A stretch of DNA of 64,000 nucleotides from Rhea pennata (lineage: Eukaryota > Chordata > Aves > Rheiformes > Rheidae), in assembly GCF_028389875.1 (NCBI RefSeq), contig NC_084664.1, positions 113,715,466 to 113,779,465 of the forward strand. The letters are read 5' to 3'. The position numbers were made by a program, and so were the translations under genes. Positions 28,501 to 36,923 of the stretch are shown here, piece after piece. The notes beneath the pieces are model-generated. The model ran no database searches, was not told the DNA's origin, and saw nothing but the letters and a program-made list of their open reading frames with translations. Within the stretch, counting starts at the first letter, position 1. Each line of letters starts with the position of its first letter.

Positions 28501-29370
28501 TTCCCGTTCAGAACAGATCTCATGATGTTTTCGTTAATTTTCTTCTGGTGAAAAACTGTCACGTGGGCTGTGTTGTGCAATAATATATACTGCTGTTTTG
28601 TTGGAAGAAACTGGAAAACTGGGCAACCTGATAACTGGAGCCATGGGCACGGGCCAGGGGAAGACTGCGCCGGGTTAATCTATGCTGGACTCTGGAATGA
28701 CTTTTACTGTGAAGATGTGAACAATTTCATTTGTGAAAAAGACATGGACAAAGGTAAGCAAGCACTTCATTTGATTATTTCACTCGACCTGTAGCAGGCC
28801 AAATTCAAGTCAACTTTACACAGCTAGAGAAAAGATCCAGATGTGTGGCCATATGCTATAGAAATGTGTTGCTAAGGAAAAGGGTGCATCACCCTTAGAC
28901 CTCTTCTACTCAGCTCCAGCCCAGCTTGAGCTTTTCTAATACTCTGTGTTTTACATACTCTAGATATATTGCACTCTGAAAGGCCAGCCTCCAGAGTGGC
29001 CATAACATGGCATGTTCCATTTCCTCACCATCTTCTGGAGACCTTCGATGTGCCTAAAATGTCAGGCATGATTTGGCATGTGTGCTCCAGACCCTGGCCA
29101 CCTTATAAGCTGTTTTTATAGACCCAGTGCAGTGGGCAAATTTGGTCTTTAGGATAGCTTAGGGACTAGCCTTCCAAAAACAAGTAGACTCTATCCAAAG
29201 AATTAATGTTAAAAGCATTTTGTGTGTGTATAACTCTGTGTGGGTGTCTAGAGTGAAGGACAGCATGTAACAGTATAAGGTGCTCTTCCCTTCCTATATA
29301 AATTTGTTATTTTAGCAAAACTTCATATTTTACAGGTATTTCTCCTCCTGGACTTACAGAACTTGCATAA
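13410..29370 (+). CDS. COLEC12: Collectin-12 (scavenger receptor CL-P1), 5'-partial, 8 exons
   Basis: Type II membrane receptor of the collectin/scavenger group. The family binds oxidised LDL, microbes, beta-amyloid and galactose-type glycans at the surface of endothelial and other cells, trimerising through its collagen stalk. Join: 13410-13532, 19999-20097, 22589-23635, 25041-25529, 25948-26084, 26844-26953, 28608-28753, 29336-29370. All junctions are GT/AG and in frame, giving 728 residues here, consistent with the roughly 742-residue human protein once about 19 missing N-terminal residues are added. Counting from the first split codon, the order is membrane anchor at 19-38, coiled-coil stalk with 11 N-glycosylation sequons to about 423, uninterrupted Gly-X-Y triplets to about 570, and C-type lectin domain at about 588-715. 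The lectin domain has six cysteines, WIGL, QPD and WND. Identification is by recalled similarity to human COLEC12 and is very strong in the stalk and lectin domain. Confidence 0.97.
13533..19998 (+). other. COLEC12: COLEC12 intron, 6.5 kb
   Basis: Non-coding sequence between GTATGT and a TCTCCTAG acceptor. It is AT-rich with short T tracts. I see no exon, transposon or RNA gene in it. Confidence 0.85.
19999..20097 (+). CDS. COLEC12: COLEC12 exon: start of extracellular stalk
   Basis: 99 bp, phase 1 at both ends. It encodes [11 protein letters not shown] and on to ESGLKKL, the first extracellular residues after the membrane anchor, with one N-glycosylation sequon (NVT). Donor GTAATC is usable though weaker than consensus. 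Confidence 0.96.
20098..22588 (+). other. COLEC12: COLEC12 intron, 2.5 kb
   Basis: AT-rich intron between GTAATC and a TTTTTTCCTGTCTAACAG acceptor. No recognisable repeat or hidden exon. Confidence 0.85.
22589..23635 (+). CDS. COLEC12: COLEC12 large exon: coiled-coil stalk
   Basis: A 1047-bp exon coding about 349 residues rich in Leu, Asn, Gln and charged residues in heptad-like spacing, the alpha-helical coiled-coil stalk that aligns the trimer. Ten N-glycosylation sequons are visible (NKT, NLT, NNS, NDT, NIT, NRT, NIS, NST, NLS, NFT). Strings such as [14 protein letters not shown] and [11 protein letters not shown] match human collectin-12 as I recall it. The exon ends ILQ plus G of the first collagen triplet, and the donor is GTATGC. 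Confidence 0.98.
23636..25040 (+). other. COLEC12: COLEC12 intron, 1.4 kb
   Basis: AT-rich intron ending in TACTCTTTCAG. Nothing else recognised. Confidence 0.85.
25041..25529 (+). CDS. COLEC12: COLEC12 exon: collagen-like domain
   Basis: A single 489-bp exon encodes 49 consecutive Gly-X-Y triplets with no break, then a short linker rich in Pro, Ser and Glu before the lectin domain. Many Y-position prolines should be hydroxylated, supporting triple-helix formation. A cluster rich in Lys and Arg in the middle ([20 protein letters not shown]) corresponds to the basic patch that family literature ties to binding of oxidised LDL and other polyanions. The biased base composition creates long open frames in every other frame, which are artefacts. 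Confidence 0.98.
25530..25947 (+). other. COLEC12: COLEC12 intron, 0.4 kb
   Basis: Intron between GTAAGC and TTTCACATCACAG. Nothing else seen in it. Confidence 0.88.
25948..26084 (+). CDS. COLEC12: COLEC12 exon: C-type lectin domain, part 1
   Basis: 137 bp encoding the first third of the carbohydrate-recognition domain. It holds three of the six cysteines (CSPRW, EKCYYF, LFCEE), which marks the long-form CRD with the extra N-terminal disulfide. It ends in phase 0 after KEEQ; donor GTAACT. Confidence 0.97.
26085..26843 (+). other. COLEC12: COLEC12 intron, 0.8 kb
   Basis: Intron ending in ATCTTTCTTTCACAG. AT-rich, nothing recognised. Confidence 0.85.
26844..26953 (+). CDS. COLEC12: COLEC12 exon: C-type lectin domain, part 2
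   Basis: 110 bp encoding the middle of the lectin domain, including the hallmark WIGL at 26883-26894 and the following ENEWRWLDG. It ends in phase 2 with the first two bases of a Thr codon; the donor GTACGT fits. Reading on past the donor gives an unrelated tail with a stop near 27030. Confidence 0.95.
26954..28607 (+). other. COLEC12: COLEC12 intron, 1.65 kb
   Basis: Contains a CT-rich microsatellite (about 27690-27732). The acceptor reads TGCTGTTTTGTTGGAAG, with A at the -3 position, which is less usual than C or T. Confidence 0.85.
28608..28753 (+). CDS. COLEC12: COLEC12 exon: C-type lectin domain, part 3
   Basis: 146 bp completing the lectin domain. It carries QPD at 28624-28632, the galactose-type specificity triplet at calcium site 2 (mannose-type would be EPN). 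Next come a HGHGPGEDC loop, WND at 28693-28701 with calcium-binding Asn and Asp, and the last two cysteines (YCED, FICEK). The WSHGHGPG loop after QPD is the Gly-rich loop typical of galactose-binding CRDs. Confidence 0.97.
28754..29335 (+). other. COLEC12: COLEC12 last intron, 0.6 kb
   Basis: Intron between GTAAGC and CATATTTTACAG. Without splicing here the frame would end at 28794, giving a different short tail. Confidence 0.8.
29336..29370 (+). CDS. COLEC12: COLEC12 terminal coding exon
   Basis: After the TTTTACAG acceptor the frame runs [11 protein letters not shown] and then TAA at 29368-29370. The exon's assignment rests on frame, acceptor quality and position. The tail itself differs from the human C-terminus as I recall it, which is common in the few residues after a lectin domain. 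Confidence 0.82.
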
Positions 29371-30044
29371 GAATTCCTTAAATTTTTTAAGATACCTTGA
29401 TCTCGGTAAGCTTCCTTTTTGGAAAAGCATTAATTGTTACAGGCTTTTAATGTTTTTTTTTTCTCTCGAACTGTAGCTGAAATATTTGGAGAGTAAGAGG
29501 CTGTGAATTTACAGATACCTACATATTACAGAAATTTCCTTAAAGAAGAAGAAAGATCCCAGAAGAGATCAACATCTCCTACCAAAATGGAAAGAGTTAA
29601 AGCAAGCACTGAAAACTGGTTTAAATGGCATTCAGCAACTCTTCTTCAGCATTCTGCAATTATTCCAGGCCTTTCAACCCAAAACATCAGGAGCTTATCA
29701 GAAATACAGTTGGACTAATTCAGTTACAGATTTTCTTCCCAACTGGTAACCACATACATACGTAACTGTCTTTTGAGAAAAGACATTCTGTCAATCGGAG
29801 TAAGACTGTTGGTCATTCATTTATAGAAAAACATATAAAGCAACTGTGTAAACAGTATGTTCATTTGCTAAAATCCCAAATGTAGGAAAATTATACAGAT
29901 ACACGAATATATAGATTTTATATAAATATATATATATAGTCCAACTCTTATCAATAATATGGAATATACTTTTAAGAGCTTTTAAAACTTTGTATTTTTG
30001 TACAAAATATTTGCTTTTTACAATTGTTCTCTTTTTTACTGACC

Positions 30045-30070
<26 letters not shown>
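30045..30070. repeat. T homopolymer, 26 bases, in COLEC12 3' UTR
   Basis: A pure T run ending 32 bases before the proposed poly(A) signal. In the transcript it would be a long U tract. Confidence 0.95.
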
Positions 30071-30077
<7 letters not shown>

Positions 30078-30102
30078 ATAGTGCACAGGAGCCAAAGAAA
30101 AC

Positions 30103-30108
30103 AATAAA
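30103..30108 (+). terminator. COLEC12: Candidate COLEC12 polyadenylation signal
   Basis: Canonical AATAAA about 735 bases after the stop codon. Chosen because it is the first strong hexamer and gives a plausible UTR length; cleavage would fall near 30120-30130. Confidence 0.5.
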
Positions 30109-30125
30109 GGTACTAATAATTCATT

Positions 30126-33100
30126 AAAGGTTTGCTATCAGGCCTAGCTCAGCTATAGAGAAATATTTTTCCAGTTAGATAAATTTGTATTTTCCCAGAT
30201 GAATTGTTCTGGTTAAATAACTTTTATGGCAGATTTTAGATAGTGTTTTCCTTACTGTATGCAGTCCAGTCTGCATGTGTAACAGTGGAGTTGACTAAGG
30301 ATTAGATACACATTATAGCTCTGATCACAGTCAGTGTGCTGTCAGGGTACTATGCAAAGACTATGCTAATAAAAACTTTTCCTCTCTTCCTTCCTTCTTT
30401 CCCTCCTGCCTGCCTGCCTTCCTGCCTTCCTTCCCTGCTTGAAAAAAATGCCACAGAGGTAAATCACTGACTTCTTATAATGATTTTGAAACGTTTCACT
30501 CCTCCTCCATGTTCATGCAGAGTTCTACACTAATAGGTGCTGCCCAGATGAAGAATTTTATGAGAACAGAAACAAAAGTTCATGCTGCACATGCCGAAAT
30601 ATGTTTCTTTCTACGATAGATTTTAAAATTTGGTAATAAAAACATGCCATACTCAGAAAAGTCTAATCAACTTGCATTTCTCTAAAGTGCTTTGTAAATT
30701 GATCTCATTATTTCCTTGGACCAGTACTTCTTTCCCAAACAAACTAGAAAATAAAATATACTACCAAACAGAGTGCAGTGTGGTTAAAGAGATGGTATCA
30801 CTACCTAGGAAGTTTCCTCCTCAGTCCTGTGAGCTGTCATGTAAGCAGCAGTGCAGCTTGTTAAGAATTAAAAAATTAGCAGCCAGTTCAAGTTCATTAG
30901 CAGAAACTCTGTTCTTCGATCCCAGATTTTAAACTTTGTGTAAAAACTGCACCTTGAAGGAAGTCACTACACCACTACGCGACACGTCTACAGCATGAAG
31001 GAAGTCGTTTTGGCTTCCTCTGAAAGAGAGCTGTTTTTGCATTGCCTCCTGACCTCCCATTTACCTTGGCTGAATGCGGATAAGCTTGTTGAAATACTCC
31101 AGCGCTGTTGGAAAGAGACAAGATTTTGGGCTTCAGATATCGCTCCCAAGAACAACTGAGCAAAGACTGCTGCATCGCTGAATTCTGCACTCCCTCCAGT
31201 GTTTGTTTTTGTTTTTGTTTTGTTTTGTTTTGGGGGGGGGGAACTTTTTAATAATAGCTGTAATTTACTTCAAGAAAATACCTAAAAAATTACATTTGAG
31301 AATCTTACCTTGTGGTACCTATGAGATATGAGAAAGGAACAAAACAAAAATTGCATACATTTAATTAAAAGTGAAATGCCCATGAAGTGGAATTTGTCTT
31401 TGCAAACACGCTGGATTTCCCGAAACTTTGCTTTTTCGCTTTTTCATGAGGTTCTGACTACAACGTCATTATACCATATACTCTGTCATGCTGTACCTAA
31501 GAGTTGTGTGTAGATACATGCTGTAATGTTTGCATACATACTTACACAAGTGCCTGTAGGGACAATTTTCATCTGCTATTTTTAGGTAAAGAGGTACAAC
31601 AGTATTACTTGCACTCCCAGAGAGCCTCACAGACCTCGGTGGATGGAACTTCACAGAACCACACTGATTCAGAAAAGCACTGCTGTCTTCATTTTGAATG
31701 TTGGCATATTTAGGTAAATTCTGAGCATCTACCAAGATAAATGAAGTTCTTCATGCTTGTTACTGAAGTGCTAGACTTAAGTCCACCCAAGTAGCTCCTG
31801 ACAACCTCCTTTAAAGCCCCAGATGTTTTGTTTCCCAGCTCTGTGCTTAACCAAAAGACACCATCTTTCCCTTCCGTCAGCAATGGGAGCGATGGTACAT
31901 GGAAAGATGAGATAATCTGAGAGTCATCTAAAGCCCTCCAGTCCCTCTGTAGAGGTTTACTGTGCAGTCACAATCAACAGCTACAGCTGTACGTATGACT
32001 ACATAAGGCTACTAAAATGGCTGGAGCATTTATCAGCAATGCGTGCTTAACTTGCTGAAAACTTGCACAGCAGCTATGATAAACCGTAGGCAGCGGTCTG
32101 GCTGTAGCATGGAAATAATCATTGAACGAGGACAGTTTAAGGATGTGATGTGTTTATGAATTAAATTCTCATTTCAAAGTGAATTTCAACTCTGTCTTGT
32201 AATTATATGTAACACTGTTCTAATTATCCACTTTTAACTGAGAAATAAAATGTGCCTGATGTTGAGCACCCTGTTCACACATCAGAAGCAAAGTGAGTAG
32301 GTGTTAGGCAAAACTGGCCTGAGATGGATGCTCTGTTTGCATTGCTGGTGTGTTCAGTCATCCTTGAAATCTGGCCTGACCAGGCAGGCAGGCCAAGGTG
32401 GACCATCCTTCTGATCCGGTATTCCTGCAAGTGGAAAAAGGAGGTGTCAAACGGCAGCAAAGGGTGAAATGACTGCGGAGCTGGGAGAGTGCTAAGGCAG
32501 CTGCAGAGACCGCCAGGGAAAGGAGAGCAATCGGCGGGGATGCAAGCAGGGCCCCAGGGAAGGCCAAGAAGTTGTCATGCAAGTCGGAGCTGCCGCATGG
32601 GATCTAGAAAACTGTCCCTGTGAAATCTGCTTGCTGGATGGTTTGAACAATAGCACAGGTTGGGCGGAAAGCTGTATGTGATAGGAGATTATTTTGTCCC
32701 AGCTAGAGTTTTGGCTTTGTATGCACGTGTACTGTAACTTGGCGTGTTGAGTACACATCTCCATCGCTCTTTGCCGTCTCTTACAAACTACATGCAAGCC
32801 CACTGAGAGAATATTTTCGCTCCCTGGCGAGTGCTGCGCCCGAGGCACGAGGTGGAGGGGAAGGCAGAGAGGGTGCAAAGTCATTGTGCCTTACATCAGC
32901 CAGTGCTGGATTTCTTAGTGCCGTTTTTGACTCATCCTGTTAATTTATCATGAATCGTCTTCTGCCAATTAGAACTAAGAAGCTTCTGACCTTCAGCCCT
33001 CTTTGATGTCTCTAAATATCACCTGCAGTTGTGCCAATAAAGGAAGCGCTAAGTGGTGACACAGAAGTAAATGTTGTTTATTCTGTGAGTACTTGTGTGA

Positions 33101-33440
33101 CCAAGTGACACATGTCAATTGGTGTGTGCAGCAGCTCAGAGGCATTTCAGAGGTATTAAAAATCAAATTGATGAAAAACAAATTGTTGTAATTAAAGCCT
33201 GTCCTCTTGCAGCTAGTCCTAAGCATGACTGCAGCTATTTCACCTCTTAATTGCCATTTTAGTCCATTGTTTTGCAGCATCTGGATACTAAAAAATATGG
33301 TTTTAAATGGCTAAGCTGAACAAAAGGCGAAGTGCCTTTGGGTCCCCCTTCAAAGCTCGCTGTCTGCGCAGAAGAGCGCCGAACACCTCGGATGAGTGTT
33401 CCCCCCGCTCGCCGCGTGGTGCCTCGACTTCGGTGGAGCA
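30126..33440. other. Intergenic, COLEC12 downstream
   Basis: No gene recognised. Contains a CCTT/CCTG pyrimidine microsatellite (about 30380-30440), a TTTTG repeat followed by ten G (about 31204-31240), and a further AATAAA at 32244 with GT-rich sequence after it that could end a long COLEC12 transcript. The 32.9-33.3 kb part is rich in homeodomain-like TAAT and CAATTAG motifs. Confidence 0.6.
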
Positions 33441-33600
33441 GGATGAGTCCCGAGATTAGCCCTTATTGTGTCTAATTTAAACTGGCTGTTTGTGACAGCT
33501 AATCTAATCGCGCTGCTTCTCTTTCTCCCTCAAGTGGCTGAGCTCCTCTTATAAATTTCCATGCTTGGCAAGTAGCTCCCCTGTTTTTAGGAAGTAGCAG
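33441..33600. promoter_or_regulatory. Candidate conserved regulatory block with TATA-like box
   Basis: A dense run of motif-like sequence: TCTAATTTAAAC, TGACAGCT (MEIS-like), TAATCTAATC (homeodomain-like), TCAAGTGG (NKX2-like) and TATAAATT at 33550, directly left of a CpG island. Motif matches this short are weak evidence; the clustering and position make it a candidate promoter-proximal or enhancer element. Confidence 0.35.
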
Positions 33601-34060
33601 GGATCAGCCCGCGACCGCTGGCGCGCGGAGGAGCTGGGCGGAGGGCGGCCGCTGGCTGTCAGAGGCTGGCTGGGCAGCGAGTAGGGGAAAGGCTGCGGAG
33701 GATGTTGAGTTTATCCACGTGCGTGAAAACAAAACCACTCAAAGGCCCCGGGTGGCTTCCTCGGTTGAAAGCACAGCCTCTCACGCAGTCGCAGCGTCCA
33801 CCGGGAGCGGAGGGTCTGCAGCCCACGGCTCCTCGGCGAACGTCACGTTGCCCCGGCGCGCGGCGCGGGCGTCCGGGCTCACCTTGATGTTGCTGGTCGA
33901 GGGCCCAGGGGCGGGATAGCTGCTCCGCTCCCCCGCAGCCCAGCAGGCTGGCGGAGAAGGGGGCCACCGCCAGCGCTCCCCCACGGTCGCTCGGGGCCGA
34001 CCCGGGCATCCGCGCGCAGGAGAGCCTCGTGCCGTGAGGACAAAACCGGGGCATCCCGAA
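33600..34060. promoter_or_regulatory. Orphan CpG island
   Basis: About 460 bases of GC-rich, CpG-dense DNA in an AT-rich desert, more than 3 kb from COLEC12's end and 19 kb from THOC1. CpG islands in birds usually mark promoters. On the minus strand an AAG/GTGAGC consensus donor lies at 33883/33882, inside a 164-codon open frame (34153-33659). An unannotated, possibly non-coding minus-strand transcript could start here. No protein family is recognised. Confidence 0.6.
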
Positions 34061-34136
34061 GCCGGGTCTGCCTAAGAGCAGGGGCCGTTTGTTCAGTCGC
34101 TGTCTCCCCCTCACTTTTTCCATGGAGTTTATTGGA

Positions 34137-34168
<32 letters not shown>

Positions 34169-35850
34169 AACCCCAGAAGCTTGGCTAAAATTTTTTTAAA
34201 GTTCTCATGTGTTTCCTTTCTTAAGATGGAATACGTTTGTTTTTTCTTTCCATCTGGCTCAGAGATGAGAAAAACATCCTTTGATTTCTTTTTCAAAATA
34301 AACTCTGTGTGATGCTCCAAAATTTGTGTGAAGATTCTTTTTTTTTAATTTTAGAATAAAAAGAGCAAATCGCTAAGCAAATAATGCTTTTATTTCAGAA
34401 TATTTTACATGTGGTTAGGATTTTCTTATCCAAAGTCCATCCCAGAGGTATAAAAGTATTGCTATTCCCATTTTCTGGCTGGAGGAAAAAACAGATTACA
34501 ATCTTAGGTTTTCAAAAGTATGATTCAGTTTTGGGTCGTCTATTTTTATATATCAAGGAGGTAACTTTTAGAGAATTTTTTTTTTTTTGATTAAACCAAA
34601 GTTAGCAGAGAGCAAACAAATTTTCTTACACCTTAATGCTGGTGTGTGGCGGAGCTGGTTTATTTTCAATGCTAAATTAAACAGAATGGTGCCTCTCCCA
34701 CACCACCAGCTGTATGTGAGACTGCCGCTGCTGCCGTTGCTTTGCAGAGCAGATCTCAGTGCGATCACAGCAAAGCAACATCAGCCCAGTTGTGAGCAAT
34801 CTCTTGTGTGGACAAGAGGTAACAAATTACGCTAAATTACGAAGACACCTCTTGCTCAGAGGAAAACAAGTTAAAGGATTGTCGAGACTATTAACATCTC
34901 TGGTTCTCTGCAGTCCAAAGTCATTAAATCCTAAAAAAAAGTATGAAGTTCTATCTTAATAATTGGGGTGGGGGTTGTCCCTTTTAGTCATTTTGGCTAC
35001 CCGGCAAGAATTTTATTAGGAAACTTCTTCTAATAATCAGTGTGAATGCAATTATGTCTATTTTAGACATATGTGCTCTCATTCCAGTGCTGTCCTTCAG
35101 CTTAAATATCTTCTCTCCCGGGATTTTCATCGTAACCATAGTGGTCAGATTGGAGCTGTTCATCACAAGACACTTGAAGGGACGGACGGGAACAAGTACA
35201 TTCCTCCGACAACCAGAGGAGCCCTGTAGCAGAGCCTGGCGCCAATACCACGGTCTAACTTCACATAAGATTATCTAAGGACACACTGCTTCTTGCTGAA
35301 TGGTGGAAGTTTTGATACTGTTTCCTTGTTAGTACTATTAGATGATATAAAGCAACAAAACGTGTATAGAGGATGTTTTCCTATTGAATTGGAATAGTCA
35401 GAAGTGTTTACTTTTTATAAGGTAGTGCCACGTTTTACAAAGTGTGTGAGAAATGAGCCTGTAGGTCTGAGCCTCAGCACATTTAGTCTGGTTTTATAGC
35501 AGTGTTTTTGAATCCCAGCTGAGGTAGGATTTAGACCTCATCTTGATCTTCAAGATGAAAATCTCTGATTCAGAGATTCTTGTGTAACTTCTGCTAGTTA
35601 CTTTTTCTGACGTAAGTGACACAAATCTGAGATGCAGACATCTGTGTCATTTCAGGCATTCAGAATTGCTTCCAAACTCCCAGCATTCACAGTTGTGCTC
35701 TTGCCATTCTTGCCAGAGGTCCTACTGGTGGAAGCTGCAAGTCTGTAAATATGACTTTGGAAGAGGTTTCTTCTAGAATCCCTCTCATTCAGAAGTCTGG
35801 ATATATTGCAAAGACGATGTTTCCCTTAATTCCAGCTCTATTACACGCAT
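34061..35850. other. Intergenic
   Basis: AT-rich sequence with short T and A tracts, including an AAAAC repeat near 34140-34170. No gene or transposon recognised. Confidence 0.6.
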
Positions 35851-35854
35851 TCAG

Positions 35855-36923
35855 GACTGTGAGCTGGATTGAGAACTGGCTGAAAGGCAGAGCTCAGAGG
35901 GTTGTCATCAGTGGCGTGGAGTCTAGTTGGAGGCCTGTGGCTAGTGTCATCTCCCAGGGCTCAGTACTGGGTCCCATCCTGTTCAACTTGTTCATCAACA
36001 ACCTGGATGAGGGGGCAGAGTGCCTCCTCAGCAAGTTTGCTGATGACACCAAGCTGGGAGGAGTGGCTGACACACCTGAGGGCTGTGCTGCCATTCAGAG
36101 AGACCTGGACAGGCTGGAGAGCTGGCTGGAGAGGAACCTCATGAAGTTCAACAAGGGCAAGGGCAGAGTCCTGCACCTAGGGAAAAATAACCCCAGGCAC
36201 CAGTACAAGCTGGGGGCTGACCTTGTGGAGAGCAGCTCTGCGGAGAAGGACCTGGGAGTGCTGGTGGATGACAAGTTGACCCTGAGCCAGCAATGTGCCC
36301 TTGTGGCCAAGAAAGCCAATGGTCTCCTGGGGTGCATTAGGAAGAGTGTTGCCAGCAGGTCGAGGGAGGTGATCCTGCCCCTCTACTCAGCCCTGGGGAG
36401 GCCTCATCTCGAGTACTGTGTCCAGTTCTGGGCTCCCCAGTACAAGAGAGACATGGAGCTACCGGAGAGAGTCCAGCGTAGGGCTACAAGGATGATCAGA
36501 GGGCTGGAGCACCTGCCCTATGAGGAACGGCTGTGAGAGCTGGGCCTCTTCAGCCTGGGGAAGAGAAGCCTGAGGGGGGGGATCTTATCAATGTGGATAA
36601 GTACCTGAAGGGAGGGTGTCAAGGGGATGGGGACAAACTCTTTTCAGTTGCCCCATGTGACAGGACAAGAGGCAATGGGCAGAAATTGAAGCACAGGAAG
36701 TTCTGCCTGAACATGAGGGGGAATTTCTTCCCTGTGAGAGTGACGGAGCACTGGACCAGGTTGCCCAGAGAGGTTGTGGAGTCTCCTTCTGTGGAGATCT
36801 TCAAGGCCCGCCTGGATGCAACCCTGTCTAACATGCTGTACACGACCCTGCTGAGCAAGGAGGTTGGACTAGATGATCTCCAGAGGTCCCTTCCAACCTT
36901 ACTGATTCTATGATTCTATGATT
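35855..36923 (+). mobile_element. CR1 LINE, 5'-truncated, with reverse transcriptase remnant
   Basis: About 1.07 kb of the 3' end of a chicken-repeat-1 non-LTR retrotransposon. It encodes the C-terminal part of the reverse transcriptase: [10 protein letters not shown], then [18 protein letters not shown], then the catalytic FADD at 36036-36047, and on to a stop at 36534-36536. The sequence continues in another frame (36533-36913) as the decayed 3' part of the ORF, so the copy is dead. It ends with the CR1-type tail ACTAGATGATCTCCAGAGG, TTCCAACCTTA and tandem GATTCTAT octamers (36904-36923). The tail resembles the CR1-X/J-type 3' end also seen in the two copies inside THOC1. Severe 5' truncation is normal for CR1. 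Confidence 0.95.

Larger units (their letters stand above)
29371..30125 (+). other. COLEC12: COLEC12 3' UTR, probable extent
   Basis: Non-coding sequence after the stop, AT-rich with a TATA-type low-complexity patch near 29920. The first well-placed AATAAA is at 30103-30108, giving a UTR of roughly 750 bases. Further AATAAA hexamers at 30368, 30635 and 32244 could serve longer forms. Confidence 0.6.

Noticed and set aside
35751..35854. Left part of the 261-codon frame before the CR1 element
   Set aside because: Similarity to CR1 reverse transcriptase begins only near 35855; the upstream codons are flanking DNA joined by chance.
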